Source: an uncultured Flavobacteriaceae bacterium
GTDB taxonomy: Bacteria > Bacteroidota > Bacteroidia > Flavobacteriales > Flavobacteriaceae
Length of the DNA stretch: 64,000 bases
Direction: 5' to 3'
Assembly: GCA_905181625.1 (NCBI GenBank)
Contig: CAJIYJ010000005.1
Span: forward strand, 62,001-126,000
Shown here: piece after piece, positions 29,042-39,133 of the stretch
How positions within the stretch are numbered: position 1 is the stretch's first letter
How the letters are laid out: each line of letters begins with the position of its first letter
Program-made: the position numbers and the translations under genes
The notes under the pieces: generated by a model
Told to the model about the DNA's origin: nothing
Databases searched by the model: none
Seen by the model: the letters and a program-made list of their open reading frames with translations, nothing else

Positions 29042-30466
29042 ATGACTATTAAAGACATAACTAAAAGCCCCTTGATTCCTAAAAAAATTAATGTAAAGGG
29101 TTGGGTAAAAACATTTCGAGCAAACAGGTTTATTTCTTTAAACGACGGATCAACTTCAAAAAATATTCAATGCGTTGTTGACTTTGAAGAAACCGATTCA
29201 TTATTACTTTCAAAAATTAATTGTGGAGCATCATTAGAAATTGAAGGACTGTTAGTGAAAAGTCAAGGAAAAGGACAATCAGTTGAAATTAAGGTTAAAA
29301 ACATTAAAATTCTTGGAGAATGTGATCCAAATTCTTATCCAATTCAGCCAAAAAAACATTCTTTAGAATTTTTAAGGGAAAATGCACATCTACGAATTCG
29401 GACTAACACATTTAGTTCAATAATGAGAATTAGATCTAGTATTTCGTTTGCCATTCACAAATATTTTAAAGAAAAAGGTTTTTTTTATGTGAATACACCG
29501 ATAATTACAGGGAGTGATGCTGAGGGAGCTGGAGAAATGTTTAAAGTAACTACATTGGACATTAATCAGGCCAAGTTAAATAATAACAATAAAATAGACT
29601 ACTCTGAAGATTTCTTTGGAAAAGAAACAAACCTAACTGTGTCTGGACAACTAGAAGCTGAAAGTATGGCAATGGGACTAGGAAAGGTATATACTTTTGG
29701 CCCTACTTTTAGAGCAGAAAACTCAAATACATCAAGGCACTTAGCTGAGTTCTGGATGGTTGAACCAGAAATGGCATTTTGTGATATAAATGACAATATG
29801 GAACTTGCGGAAGAATTTATAAAATCTGTAATAAAAGATGTTGTAAATGAATGTAAAGACGACTTGGATTTTTTAAATCAAAGATTACTTGATGAAGAAA
29901 AAACCAAACCGATGACTGAAAGAAGTGAATTAAACTTATTAGATAAACTAGATTTCGTGATTAATAATGACTTCAAAAAAATAACTTATTCTGAAGCTTT
30001 TGATATCTTAAGAAATTCTAAGCCTAATAAAAAGAAAAAATTTAAATTTCCAATACAAGAGTGGGGTGTAGATCTTCAAAGTGAACATGAACGTTTTTTA
30101 GTTGAAAAACATTTTAAAAAACCAGTAATTATTTATGATTATCCAGCTAAAATAAAAGCATTTTATATGCGTATGAATGAGGATGGCAAAACAGTAAAAG
30201 CAATGGATATTCTGTTTCCAGGGATAGGGGAAATTGTTGGAGGGTCTCAAAGAGAAGAAAGATTAGATGTATTAAAGGCAAGGATTAAAGAATTAAATGT
30301 TGATGAAAAAGAATTGTGGTGGTATCTTGACTTAAGGAAATACGGTACAGTAAAACATAGTGGGTTTGGTTTAGGTTTAGAAAGATTAATATTATTTGTT
30401 ACTGGAATGACAAATATTAGAGATGTAATTCCATTCCCTAGAACTCCAAATAATGCTGAATTTTAA
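29042..30466 (+). CDS. asnS: Asparaginyl-tRNA synthetase
   Basis: Class IIb aminoacyl-tRNA synthetase charging tRNA-Asn. 474 residues: an N-terminal OB-fold anticodon-binding domain (about 1-110) and the catalytic core with motif 2 TFRAENSNTSRHLAEFWMVEPE and motif 3 GFGLGLERLILFVTGMTNIRD. The C-terminus PFPRTPNNAEF is typical of AsnRS and separates it from AspRS. Confidence 0.96.
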   Translation: MTIKDITKSPLIPKKINVKGWVKTFRANRFISLNDGSTSKNIQCVVDFEETDSLLLSKINCGASLEIEGLLVKSQGKGQSVEIKVKNIKILGECDPNSYPIQPKKHSLEFLRENAHLRIRTNTFSSIMRIRSSISFAIHKYFKEKGFFYVNTPIITGSDAEGAGEMFKVTTLDINQAKLNNNNKIDYSEDFFGKETNLTVSGQLEAESMAMGLGKVYTFGPTFRAENSNTSRHLAEFWMVEPEMAFCDINDNMELAEEFIKSVIKDVVNECKDDLDFLNQRLLDEEKTKPMTERSELNLLDKLDFVINNDFKKITYSEAFDILRNSKPNKKKKFKFPIQEWGVDLQSEHERFLVEKHFKKPVIIYDYPAKIKAFYMRMNEDGKTVKAMDILFPGIGEIVGGSQREERLDVLKARIKELNVDEKELWWYLDLRKYGTVKHSGFGLGLERLILFVTGMTNIRDVIPFPRTPNNAEF

Positions 30467-30503
30467 ATTAAAATTTAGCATTATATATCTTAATAAAATA
30501 TAA

Positions 30504-31940
30504 ATGCTCAATCAACATTTACATTTAAAATTATCTCAAAAACTCTCGCCTCAACAGGTTCAGTTAATGAAGTTGATACAACTTCCATTACAAGAACTTG
30601 AACAGCGTTTAGCTAGAGAAATAGAAGAAAATCCATCTCTAGAATTAGGAAAAGAAAATGAGGAAAATTCATTAGAAAACTCAGAGGATTATGATACTGA
30701 AAATGACAACGAAATTAATGTTGAAGACTATCTGAGTGATGATGATGTGCCTGATTATAAATTAAAATCTAATAATCATAGTCAAGATGATGATGAAAAA
30801 TCTATTCCATTTGCTTCTGGAATCAGCTTTAATCAATATCTAAAAAATCAACTGCATACTTTTAGTTTTAATGAAATTGAAACTAAAATTGCTGCATTTC
30901 TTGTAGGAAGTATTGATCAATCAGGTTATTTGAGAAGAGAACTCTTGGATGTTGTAGATGACCTAGCTTTTACGATGAGTATTAACACTGATATTAATGT
31001 TGTAAAAAATATTTTAAAAACAATTCACTTACTAGATCCCCCTGGAGTTGGAGCACAAAATTTGCAAGAATGTTTAATTTTACAACTAAAAAGAAAACTT
31101 TCTACAAAATATATTTCAAATGCAATTAATATTTTAGAAAATAATTTTGACTTATTTATTAAAAAGCATTATGAAAAAATAATTACAAAATTGAATATAA
31201 ATGAATCTGAATTAAAGGAATCAATAAAAGAAATTGAAAAGTTAAATCCGAAACCCGGATCAGCTTTTTCAGAACCATCTAAAATAAACTCTTCGATTAT
31301 TCCAGACTTCACTATTGAAATAATTGACGATCAGTTAGTTTTAAATTTAAACTCAAGAAATGCTCCAGATCTTTATATCTCAAATGATTACAAAAATATG
31401 CTTTCTGGATATCAAGAGACTAAGAAAGTGTCAAAATCACAGAAAGATGCAGTATTATTTATTAAACAAAAATTAGACGCTGCAAAATGGTTTATAGAAG
31501 CAATAAATCAACGGAATCAAACACTCCTAATGACTATGAATGCCATTATAGATTTTCAAAAGGAATATTTTCTTTCAGGAGATGAAAATCACCTTAGGCC
31601 AATGATTTTAAAAAATATTGCAGAAAAAATAAATATGGATATTTCAACTATATCCAGAGTGGCCAATAGTAAATATGTAGATACTCCTTATGGAATTAAG
31701 CTTATCAAATCATTTTTTTCAGAAGGTATTACAAATGATGAAGGAAAAGAAGTTTCGACTATTGAGATTAAAAATGAATTAAAAAATATCATTGATAAAG
31801 AAAATAAATCAAAACCATTTACAGATGATGAATTAACGAAGAAAATAAATAAAAAGGGGTATCCAATTGCTAGAAGAACAGTTGCAAAATATAGAGAAAG
31901 GATAGGAGCTCCTGTTGCTAGGTTAAGAAAAAAACTATAA
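30504..31940 (+). CDS. rpoN: RNA polymerase sigma-54 factor
   Basis: Sigma-54 directs RNA polymerase to -24/-12 promoters and needs an AAA+ activator, none of which is in this window. The 478-residue protein has the Gln-rich N-terminal region I (KLSPQQVQLMKLIQLPLQELEQ), an acidic region II, the core-binding region with LDPPGVGAQNLQECL, the HTH and the RpoN box ARRTVAKYRE near the C-terminus. The next gene begins on the base after its stop. Confidence 0.96.
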   Translation: MLNQHLHLKLSQKLSPQQVQLMKLIQLPLQELEQRLAREIEENPSLELGKENEENSLENSEDYDTENDNEINVEDYLSDDDVPDYKLKSNNHSQDDDEKSIPFASGISFNQYLKNQLHTFSFNEIETKIAAFLVGSIDQSGYLRRELLDVVDDLAFTMSINTDINVVKNILKTIHLLDPPGVGAQNLQECLILQLKRKLSTKYISNAINILENNFDLFIKKHYEKIITKLNINESELKESIKEIEKLNPKPGSAFSEPSKINSSIIPDFTIEIIDDQLVLNLNSRNAPDLYISNDYKNMLSGYQETKKVSKSQKDAVLFIKQKLDAAKWFIEAINQRNQTLLMTMNAIIDFQKEYFLSGDENHLRPMILKNIAEKINMDISTISRVANSKYVDTPYGIKLIKSFFSEGITNDEGKEVSTIEIKNELKNIIDKENKSKPFTDDELTKKINKKGYPIARRTVAKYRERIGAPVARLRKKL

Positions 31941-32876
31941 ATGAGCGACTCTCTTTCAATAATAATTGTTAATTATAAATCGTGGGATAAATTAAAGTTA
32001 TGCTTAAATAGTATCTCTAAACAAAAAGAAATTAAAATATCAACCATTGTAGTTGACAACAACTCAAATGATAATCAAATAATTAATTTTAAAAATAAAT
32101 TTGTTTGGGTAAAATGGATTGAAAATTTTGAAAATTTTGGATTTGCTAAAGCTTGTAACATTGGCGCTAGTTACTGTAATTCTACATGGTATTTATTTCT
32201 AAATCCCGACACCATTCTTAAAGAAGACTCTTTATCTACTTTAATTAGCTATTGTAATACAAATACTAAACATAAATTAATAGGGATTAAACAACTTAAC
32301 GAAAAGTTAGTTCCAACAAATTCTTTTGGAATTTTTTTAAATTTTTGGAGTATTTCAGGCTTATTTAGACCAATTATTCGGTTTTTAAAAAGCATGTCAT
32401 ATTCAAGAATCAATTCACAATCAATCTCTCATCCAGATTGGATTTCTGGATCGTTTATATTAACTAGAAAACAAGATTTTGAATTAATTAACGGCTGGGA
32501 CGAAAGTTACTGGATGTATTATGAGGACATGGATTTATGTAAAAGAGCTAAGCAAAATAACTTACAAGTTTCCTTATTTAACAATTGGGAATGTACTCAT
32601 TTTCATGGTATTTCATCAAGAAAAAATAATATTATAAAGGTTATTACAAAATCTGAAGTGATTATTTCTTCACACATTTATATTGAAAAACATTCCAATA
32701 ATAAAATAGCTTTTGTAACTCATCTTTTATTAATACTAATTCAATTTGTTGAACTATTATTAAGTTTTCCTTTTTCTTCAATCAAACGAAAGATTCTATT
32801 AAATAGTCTTAAATACTGGGGAAAAGGAATTATTAAATCAGATTGGCGTTCTCAAAGAGAAATTTCTAATCATTAA
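31941..32876 (+). CDS. GT2-family glycosyltransferase
   Basis: A 311-residue GT-A transferase of the GT2 family, rhamnosyltransferase-like. It shows SLSIIIVNYKSWDKL, VVDNNSND, NFGFAKACNIGA, the metal-binding NPDT and the acceptor-side motif WMYYEDMDLCKRA. Near residues 253-275 a hydrophobic stretch may associate with the membrane. The sugar and acceptor cannot be read from sequence. It starts directly after the rpoN stop, so it is probably co-transcribed with rpoN, and it overlaps convergent DUF4270 by 11 bases. Confidence 0.88.
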   Translation: MSDSLSIIIVNYKSWDKLKLCLNSISKQKEIKISTIVVDNNSNDNQIINFKNKFVWVKWIENFENFGFAKACNIGASYCNSTWYLFLNPDTILKEDSLSTLISYCNTNTKHKLIGIKQLNEKLVPTNSFGIFLNFWSISGLFRPIIRFLKSMSYSRINSQSISHPDWISGSFILTRKQDFELINGWDESYWMYYEDMDLCKRAKQNNLQVSLFNNWECTHFHGISSRKNNIIKVITKSEVIISSHIYIEKHSNNKIAFVTHLLLILIQFVELLLSFPFSSIKRKILLNSLKYWGKGIIKSDWRSQREISNH

Positions 32877-34674
32877 GCTTTGTGTAATAAAGATCTAGTC
32901 TCATTCTTTTATCGTAATGCTCAGCACTTGGACTAGGGCCAATTAATACAGTGCCTAAAGGGTTAATTGCAGAAGAACTAGGTATGAAAGTCATAGCCTC
33001 TTTATTCTTAACTTCAATATTCATTGAATTACTAATGTCTGAAGAAACTACTAAACCTAATTTTACATTTGTAGAATCTTTTCGAATAACATTTTTGATG
33101 TGCTCACTTATTCTGATTTTATACATCATTCCATTTTTATCTTCATCTAACTCAATGTAGCCACCATGAACAATTTTATTTTGATATTCTTTTGCTCCAG
33201 CAGAATTATCTATGAAATAATCTATTAAAGGGGCCTTATTTACAATATCATACAGGTATAGTCTAGATGGTTCTATTATTCCGCCACTAGAAGATAACAT
33301 ATCTTTATTAATATATATAGAAAGGTTGGCTTCATTGACTAACCATTCTTTACTCCGAATTTCTTCCAAAATATCATTACCATCATTATCTTTAAACAAC
33401 TCGATTTCTGCCATAACTCCTTCGCCTCCTTTTAAATAAATTGTTTCGGGGTTATTAATTGTGTCATTAATAGCGTTAGTAACAGCTAATGGGTAGGAGT
33501 CATGCTTAAATGAATTCAATTTGATGCCATTTAAATTTAACTTATAATTAGCTTCGATCGATTCAATAACATCGTCACTAGTATCGTCATCAGTATCGTT
33601 TTTATTATACTTTTGATACTCATAGACTATTCTAATTTCTGCTTCTGAAAAATTTAATATCATTAACAACGGGTCTGAAAAATCGTAAGCATCTATAATG
33701 ATTCCCTTTAAAAATAATTTAAAGTTTTCCGCATTAGCAAAATCACTTAACCCTTCATTATTTAATATTTTTGACTGGAAAAAGCTGTTATCTAAAGCGA
33801 CTCTAATTCTTGGGGTTAGCCTTTCTTTTACTGTTTCTGATTCATCGTCTTCTTCTGTCTCAGGATCGTCTTCATTGTAAAAAACTAATTCATTAGAATT
33901 AATCTCAACCTCTTCATCAAAAAGAACAGTTCCTGAAAAATTATCAGGAATTATATTATTTGAATAATATTTCTGATAGGATTCAAAATTATCTTCAGGG
34001 TCAAATGGTCTTAAAAAATATTCAAGTTCGCTAACTTTAAGTTTAAACTTTGCATTAGAATTGCCAATTAAAGAATCTAGTTCATAAATAGTTGCTCCTC
34101 CATTAGGATTTATACTTTCTGTGTCTTCTCCATCCAAAATGCCGTCTCCATCTGTGTCAGGGTCTAGAGGGTTTTGACCTGCGTTAGACTCGTCAGCATC
34201 AGAAACTCCATCTCCATCACTATCACTGTAAGGATCTTCACTGTCAACATCATATAAATTGATTACGCCGTCATTATCATCATCATCTACATTTGTAAAA
34301 AAAGGAATATCTAAAAAAACATTTTTAATAGTCTCCTCTTCTTCTATAGCCGCAATATTATCTTCTATACCATTTTCTTCGTCTGTCTGTTTAAAGATTC
34401 CAAAAACAGGATTAACGGTTTCAAGTCCCAATTGACTTAAAAAACTAACACTAGTCTTGCCGTATATGTTATCCTCATAAGTTCCCAATTGAAAAGTGGT
34501 AATCGCATTAGAAATGTAAGGTGGAATTTTATTCATTTTAGCAAATACAGGTATCTCTTCTATACTTGTATTAAACGGCTTATTGTCAATTAAATCAACA
34601 CCCACAGAGTTGTAATCCTTGTTACAACTTGTTAGAATAAATGTTAGAACAAATAAAAACTTAATAAATTTCAT
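32866..34674 (-). CDS. DUF4270 lipoprotein with thrombospondin type 3-like Asp-rich insert
   Basis: A 602-residue lipoprotein (lipobox ILTSC, Cys17) of the DUF4270 family, which is confined to Bacteroidota and of unknown function. The start VGVDLIDNKPF and the segment TFQLGTYEDNIYGKT are family hallmarks. Residues about 129-192 form an Asp-rich insert with DxDxDGxxD repeats (DDDDNDGV, DSDGDGVSD, DTDGDGILD), like calcium-binding thrombospondin type 3 repeats. It is upstream of panC together with the GlgA-like gene, a conserved flavobacterial cluster. It is probably exposed on the cell surface, which is an inference. Confidence 0.85.
   Translation of the reverse strand: MKFIKFLFVLTFILTSCNKDYNSVGVDLIDNKPFNTSIEEIPVFAKMNKIPPYISNAITTFQLGTYEDNIYGKTSVSFLSQLGLETVNPVFGIFKQTDEENGIEDNIAAIEEEETIKNVFLDIPFFTNVDDDDNDGVINLYDVDSEDPYSDSDGDGVSDADESNAGQNPLDPDTDGDGILDGEDTESINPNGGATIYELDSLIGNSNAKFKLKVSELEYFLRPFDPEDNFESYQKYYSNNIIPDNFSGTVLFDEEVEINSNELVFYNEDDPETEEDDESETVKERLTPRIRVALDNSFFQSKILNNEGLSDFANAENFKLFLKGIIIDAYDFSDPLLMILNFSEAEIRIVYEYQKYNKNDTDDDTSDDVIESIEANYKLNLNGIKLNSFKHDSYPLAVTNAINDTINNPETIYLKGGEGVMAEIELFKDNDGNDILEEIRSKEWLVNEANLSIYINKDMLSSSGGIIEPSRLYLYDIVNKAPLIDYFIDNSAGAKEYQNKIVHGGYIELDEDKNGMMYKIRISEHIKNVIRKDSTNVKLGLVVSSDISNSMNIEVKNKEAMTFIPSSSAINPLGTVLIGPSPSAEHYDKRMRLDLYYTKLND
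34099..34290 (-). repeat. TSP type 3-like repeat region inside the DUF4270 gene
   Basis: About three DxDxDG repeats spanning residues 129-192, followed by INPNGGATIYELDS, where the family sequence resumes. Such repeats bind calcium in other proteins. Confidence 0.7.
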
Positions 34675-34679
34675 TTTAT

Positions 34680-35489
34680 TTAATTCAATATTTTAGTGTT
34701 ATAAAATTCCAAATACTCTTTTTGAAAGCCTTCTTTGAATCCGCACTTTAAGACTGGTTTGTCATGTTTATTTGCAAGTTCAATAATTGACTCATTAACA
34801 TTGTCAGATGCTATAATTACACCATCAGAATTTAATACAGATAATTTAAATAAATTTTCATAAGTTGGATCGTTTAAAGTATTTAGAGTTTCACTTTCAA
34901 CTTCATCAAATTTAATTTTGCTAACTATTTTAGAATTTAAATTTCCTTTGATTTCATCTCCGTACAATGAGGTTACTACTTTTGAATTTTCAAATAAAGG
35001 TTCATCTTTATAATACTCTTTTATATAAAGAGGCATTAAAGCTGCAATCCAGCCATGAACATGAATTATGTCAGGGGACCAATTTAATTTTTTAATTGTT
35101 TCAACAACACCTTTTGCGAAAAAAATAGCTCTTTCATCGTTATCTTTATATAGTTTTTTCTTTGCATCTGCATGTAACAACCTATTTTTGAAATACTCGT
35201 CATTATCTATAAAGTAAACTTGCATTCTCTCTTTAGGAATAGAAGCAACCTTTATAATTAATGGCATATCCAAATCATCTATTATTAAATTCATTCCTGA
35301 AAGACGAATAACTTCATGTAATTGATGACGCCTTTCGTTAATTAAACCATATTTAGGAATAAAAATCCGAGTTTGACCCCCATTTTCATTAACCATTTTA
35401 GGCAAACTATATGATAAAGTTGAAATATCATTGTTGGGGAGATATGGGATAACTTCAGAAGAAACGTACAATACTTTTTTTCCAGTCAT
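34680..35489 (-). CDS. GlgA-like protein with only the N-terminal GT5 half
   Basis: A 269-residue protein resembling the N-terminal Rossmann half of glycogen/starch synthase: KKVLYVSSEVIPYL, GGQTRIFIPKYG, and DIIHVHGWIAALMPLYIK. In true GlgA the first motif carries KTGGL for ADP-glucose and a second Rossmann domain follows. Here NNDIST replaces KTGGL and the C-terminal half is missing, so glycogen synthase activity is doubtful. It is conserved next to panC in flavobacteria as I recall. It shares a 104-base divergent region with panC. Confidence 0.8.
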   Translation of the reverse strand: MTGKKVLYVSSEVIPYLPNNDISTLSYSLPKMVNENGGQTRIFIPKYGLINERRHQLHEVIRLSGMNLIIDDLDMPLIIKVASIPKERMQVYFIDNDEYFKNRLLHADAKKKLYKDNDERAIFFAKGVVETIKKLNWSPDIIHVHGWIAALMPLYIKEYYKDEPLFENSKVVTSLYGDEIKGNLNSKIVSKIKFDEVESETLNTLNDPTYENLFKLSVLNSDGVIIASDNVNESIIELANKHDKPVLKCGFKEGFQKEYLEFYNTKILN

Positions 35490-35524
35490 AAAATCCTTTC
35501 TTTTAAACTCAATTATTAGGAATG

Positions 35525-35532
35525 CAAAATTA
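35525..35532 (-). promoter_or_regulatory. Predicted -7 element of the GlgA-like gene
   Basis: TAATTTTG on the minus strand, 35 bases before the ATG. An AAAGGA just before that start is one of the few Shine-Dalgarno-like sequences in the window. No -33 TTG is evident. Confidence 0.45.
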
Positions 35533-35593
35533 CAAAAATTATGTTAGATTTATTCCATAATATCGCATTTAGAATGTGTTAAAGTTATATTAA

Positions 35594-36442
35594 ATGATTG
35601 TTTGTAGAACAAAACAAGAAGTTTTTAGTCTTATAAATGAGTCTAATAGACTTAATCAAGCACTTGGCTTGGTGCCAACAATGGGATCTTTACACCGCGG
35701 ACATTTATCTTTAATTTCAGAAGCCTTACAACATAATGATATTGTTTGGGTTACTATTTTTGTTAATCCAACTCAGTTCAATAACAAAGAAGATCTTACT
35801 AATTATCCAAAAAATTTAGAAAACGACCTTAAACTTATCAAAAAAATTTCCAATAGTATTAATGTGTTTCACCCAAGCGAAACGGAAATATATGATGGAA
35901 AACCCTTTTTAAAAAAATATGATTTCAACCGTCTAGATTTAGAGCTAGAAGGAAAATTTAGAGCAGATCATTTTAACGGAGTAGCTACAATTGTAGCTAA
36001 ACTATTCAAATTATTCAAACCTTCAAATGCCTATTTTGGCGAAAAAGATTATCAACAAACACAAATAATTAACAGATTAATAGATTTAGAAAAAATTGAC
36101 TTAAAAGTTATTATTTGCCCTACTATTAGAGAAGAAAATGGATTAGCATTAAGTTCCAGAAACAAACTGCTCTCAATTAAAAACAAAAATAAATCTTCTA
36201 TAATCTATAAAAATCTTGTTTTTTTACAAAAATCCTTTAACAAAAATCGGAATAAGTTGAATTTAGAAAAAATAAAATCTGAAATTAATTTTGTTGATGA
36301 TTTTAAAATTGAATATTTAGAGATAGTAAACAATAAAAGCCTTCAAATTGAATTAAAGTTTAAAGAAAATGAAAGTTATAGAGCTTTTATATGTGTCAAT
36401 GTAAATGGTGTAAGATTAATTGATAACATCTTATTGAATTAA
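35594..36442 (+). CDS. panC: Pantoate-beta-alanine ligase
   Basis: Makes pantothenate from pantoate, beta-alanine and ATP. 282 residues with the nucleotidyl transferase HxGH motif as HRGH (34-37), [22 protein letters not shown] and the KMSKS-equivalent LSSRN. It is followed after 13 bases by panD, which supplies beta-alanine. Confidence 0.96.
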   Translation: MIVCRTKQEVFSLINESNRLNQALGLVPTMGSLHRGHLSLISEALQHNDIVWVTIFVNPTQFNNKEDLTNYPKNLENDLKLIKKISNSINVFHPSETEIYDGKPFLKKYDFNRLDLELEGKFRADHFNGVATIVAKLFKLFKPSNAYFGEKDYQQTQIINRLIDLEKIDLKVIICPTIREENGLALSSRNKLLSIKNKNKSSIIYKNLVFLQKSFNKNRNKLNLEKIKSEINFVDDFKIEYLEIVNNKSLQIELKFKENESYRAFICVNVNGVRLIDNILLN

Positions 36443-36455
36443 TTATATTTGCTCG

Positions 36456-36806
36456 ATGCAAATTGAAGTTTTAAAATCAAAAATTCACAGAGTTACAGTT
36501 ACAGAATGTGACCTAAACTACATTGGCAGTATTACAATAGATGAAAATTTAATTGATGCCGCTAACATGATTGCTGGAGAAAAGGTCCAGGTTGTTAATA
36601 TAAACAATGGCGAGAGGTTAGAAACTTATATTATCAATGGAAAGAAAAATAGCGGAGAAATAACATTAAATGGCCCCGCAGCCAGAAAGGTTCAAAAAGG
36701 GGATAAGATTATTATAATTAGTTATGCCACAATGAGTATGGAAAAAGCTAAGGTTTATAACCCTATACTTGTTTTCCCTGATGAAAATAACTTCATCGCA
36801 CAATAA
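36456..36806 (+). CDS. panD: Aspartate 1-decarboxylase precursor
   Basis: Pyruvoyl enzyme that decarboxylates aspartate to beta-alanine. 116 residues with the self-cleavage site Gly24-Ser25 in YIGSITID. Conserved catalytic and structural motifs include [16 protein letters not shown] and [18 protein letters not shown]. The stop overlaps the ATG of the next gene by one base. Confidence 0.96.
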   Translation: MQIEVLKSKIHRVTVTECDLNYIGSITIDENLIDAANMIAGEKVQVVNINNGERLETYIINGKKNSGEITLNGPAARKVQKGDKIIIISYATMSMEKAKVYNPILVFPDENNFIAQ

Positions 36807-37756
36807 TGAAAAAAAATGCTTTAGGGTTTGTAAAAAATGTTCTTCCCTTATTTATTGGTTTATTTTTAATTTACCATTCTTATAACAACTCTTCCCCTGT
36901 TGAAAGGCAAGAGATATACAACTCTTTAAAATATGCTGACTACAAGTATATTGTTCTTTCTGTGTTTTTGGCTATTTTAAGTCACCTTTCAAGGTCTTTG
37001 CGATGGCAATATCTTTTAAATCCCATAGGATACAATATTAGTTTTTCAAATTCGATCATGGCTGTTCTAGTTAGCTATCTTTCAAATTTAAGCATCCCTA
37101 GGTCGGGTGAATTTTTAAGAGCAAGTACAATTACCCTTTATGAAAAAGTTCCATTTGAAAAAGGATTTGGAACAATAATAACTGAGAGAATTATTGATGT
37201 TATTATTTTACTAACCTGTATATTAATTGGCATATCTATTTTTCCTTTTATAGAAAAACCTATACTATCCTTTAATGCAATTTCAATTGTATCATTTTGT
37301 ATTATTATTTTTATAATCTATTTTATTTTTAAATTATTTTTAGAAAAAACGCGTATAGGACATAAAATTAAAAGTTTTATGTCTGGTATAAAAAACGGTA
37401 TTTTTTCAATTTTTAAGATGCCAAAAAAAGAAAAATTTATAATGCACACTTTGTTTATTTGGACCATGTATTTTTTAATGTTTTACGTTGTTAAGTTTAG
37501 TATTCCTGAAACTGTTTCTTTAGAATTTGGAGCGATTTTTTCTGCATTTGTTGCCGGAGCAATTGCTATGTCCTTAACTAACGGCGGAATTGGCATTTAC
37601 CCATTAGCAGTTGCAGGTGTAATTAGTCAATATAATATTCCTTATGAAAGCGCTTTAGCCTTTGGCTGGATTGTATGGACTTCTCAAACTATAATGATAT
37701 TGATTTTTGGTTCATTATCTTTTATTTTTTTACCTATCTTAAATAAAATTAAATAA
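36806..37756 (+). CDS. Lysylphosphatidylglycerol synthase TM-like (flippase-like) membrane protein
   Basis: A 316-residue protein with seven to eight hydrophobic segments and the AglD/UPF0104 signature: HLSRSLRWQYLL, a SNLSIPRSGEFLRA loop, and SLTNGGIGIYPLAVAGVI near the C-terminus. The family moves or synthesises lipids; the substrate is unknown. It overlaps panD by one base and is followed by radA, an arrangement that is conserved in flavobacteria as I recall. Confidence 0.83.
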   Translation: MKKNALGFVKNVLPLFIGLFLIYHSYNNSSPVERQEIYNSLKYADYKYIVLSVFLAILSHLSRSLRWQYLLNPIGYNISFSNSIMAVLVSYLSNLSIPRSGEFLRASTITLYEKVPFEKGFGTIITERIIDVIILLTCILIGISIFPFIEKPILSFNAISIVSFCIIIFIIYFIFKLFLEKTRIGHKIKSFMSGIKNGIFSIFKMPKKEKFIMHTLFIWTMYFLMFYVVKFSIPETVSLEFGAIFSAFVAGAIAMSLTNGGIGIYPLAVAGVISQYNIPYESALAFGWIVWTSQTIMILIFGSLSFIFLPILNKIK

Positions 37757-37774
37757 AATCTATTTTATATATAA

Positions 37775-39133
37775 ATGTCTAAAACAGCTTTTTATTGTCA
37801 AAACTGTGGGAATCATTTTCCAAAATGGCTTGGTCAATGTAGTGCGTGCAAAGAATGGAATACATTAGCTGAAGAAGTTGTTTATAATCGAAAAAAAGCT
37901 TCTACAGGGTTGTCAAAAAATGAAGCTTCATCAAAACCTGAAAAAATAAATGAAATAGACAACTCAAATAATCCTCGAATTCTTATAAAAGATGAAGAGT
38001 TGAATAGGGTTTTAGGAGGAGGAATAGTACCTGGTTCTCTAATTTTAATCGGTGGTGAACCTGGTATAGGAAAATCCACTTTGCTTCTTCAAATTTCCCT
38101 TGCATTAAAAAATAAAGTTTTATATGTTTCTGGAGAAGAAAGTCAACAACAAATTAAAAGAAGAGCTGACAGAATTCAAGACAACTCTGATTCATGCTAT
38201 ATTTTAAACGAAACTAATGTTGAGGCGATCATTAAGCACATACGTTCTGTTCGACCAGAGTTAGTGATAATTGATTCTATTCAAACTTTACAGACAGATG
38301 CGATAGACTCTAGCCCAGGAAGTGTTTCTCAAATAAAAGAATCCGCTTCACATTTTTTGAAATATGCTAAAAAAACTAATTTACCAATACTTCTTGTAGG
38401 GCATATTACAAAAGACGGAGGAATTGCAGGTCCTAAGATTCTTGAGCATATGGTGGATGTAGTTCTTCACTTTGAAGGAGATAGGAATCATATTTACAGG
38501 ATTCTAAGATCAAAAAAAAACAGATTTGGATCAACAGCTGAAATAGGAATTTATGAAATGCTAAATAATGGTCTTAGGCAAGTAAAAAACCCAAGTGAGT
38601 TACTTTTATCAAACAGCAAAGAACCTTTAAGCGGCAATGCTATTGCTTCCACAATTGAAGGAATTAGGCCAATAATGATTGAAGTTCAAGCATTAGTTAG
38701 TTCAGCTGTTTATGGGACTCCTCAAAGAAGCACTACAGGATTTAATTCTAAAAGACTTAATATGTTATTAGCAGTGCTTGAAAAAAAAGCTGGTTTTAAA
38801 CTTGGAGCAAAAGATGTTTTTTTAAATATTACGGGCGGAATTAAAATTGAAGATCCAGCTATTGACCTAGCAGTGATATCGGCTATACTGTCAAGTAACT
38901 TAAATCTATCTCTTAAAAAAGGTATTTGCTTTGCTGCAGAAATTGGGTTGTCGGGAGAGTTAAGGGCAGTTTCTAAAATAGATCAAAGAATTAATGAAGC
39001 AGAACGACTAGGATTTAAAACTTTAGTTATTGCAGAGGCTACAAAAGTTTCAATTACTCCAAAAAATATTAAAATACTAAAATACTCCAGAATCGAAGAT
39101 TTACTAAAGAATTTATTTAGGGAGCAGGATTAG
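37775..39133 (+). CDS. radA: DNA repair protein RadA
   Basis: RadA is a RecA-like branch migration helicase. 452 residues with an N-terminal C4 zinc finger (CQNC and CSAC within residues 8-24), Walker A GEPGIGKST, the RadA-specific KNRFG motif and a C-terminal Lon-like domain. It overlaps the convergent aldo/keto reductase gene by 17 bases at the 3' end. Confidence 0.96.
   Translation: MSKTAFYCQNCGNHFPKWLGQCSACKEWNTLAEEVVYNRKKASTGLSKNEASSKPEKINEIDNSNNPRILIKDEELNRVLGGGIVPGSLILIGGEPGIGKSTLLLQISLALKNKVLYVSGEESQQQIKRRADRIQDNSDSCYILNETNVEAIIKHIRSVRPELVIIDSIQTLQTDAIDSSPGSVSQIKESASHFLKYAKKTNLPILLVGHITKDGGIAGPKILEHMVDVVLHFEGDRNHIYRILRSKKNRFGSTAEIGIYEMLNNGLRQVKNPSELLLSNSKEPLSGNAIASTIEGIRPIMIEVQALVSSAVYGTPQRSTTGFNSKRLNMLLAVLEKKAGFKLGAKDVFLNITGGIKIEDPAIDLAVISAILSSNLNLSLKKGICFAAEIGLSGELRAVSKIDQRINEAERLGFKTLVIAEATKVSITPKNIKILKYSRIEDLLKNLFREQD

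Noticed and set aside
35567-35585. Fur-like half site ATTTAGAAT upstream of panC
   Set aside because: Only one half matches (13 of 19 over the full palindrome), and panC has no known link to iron.
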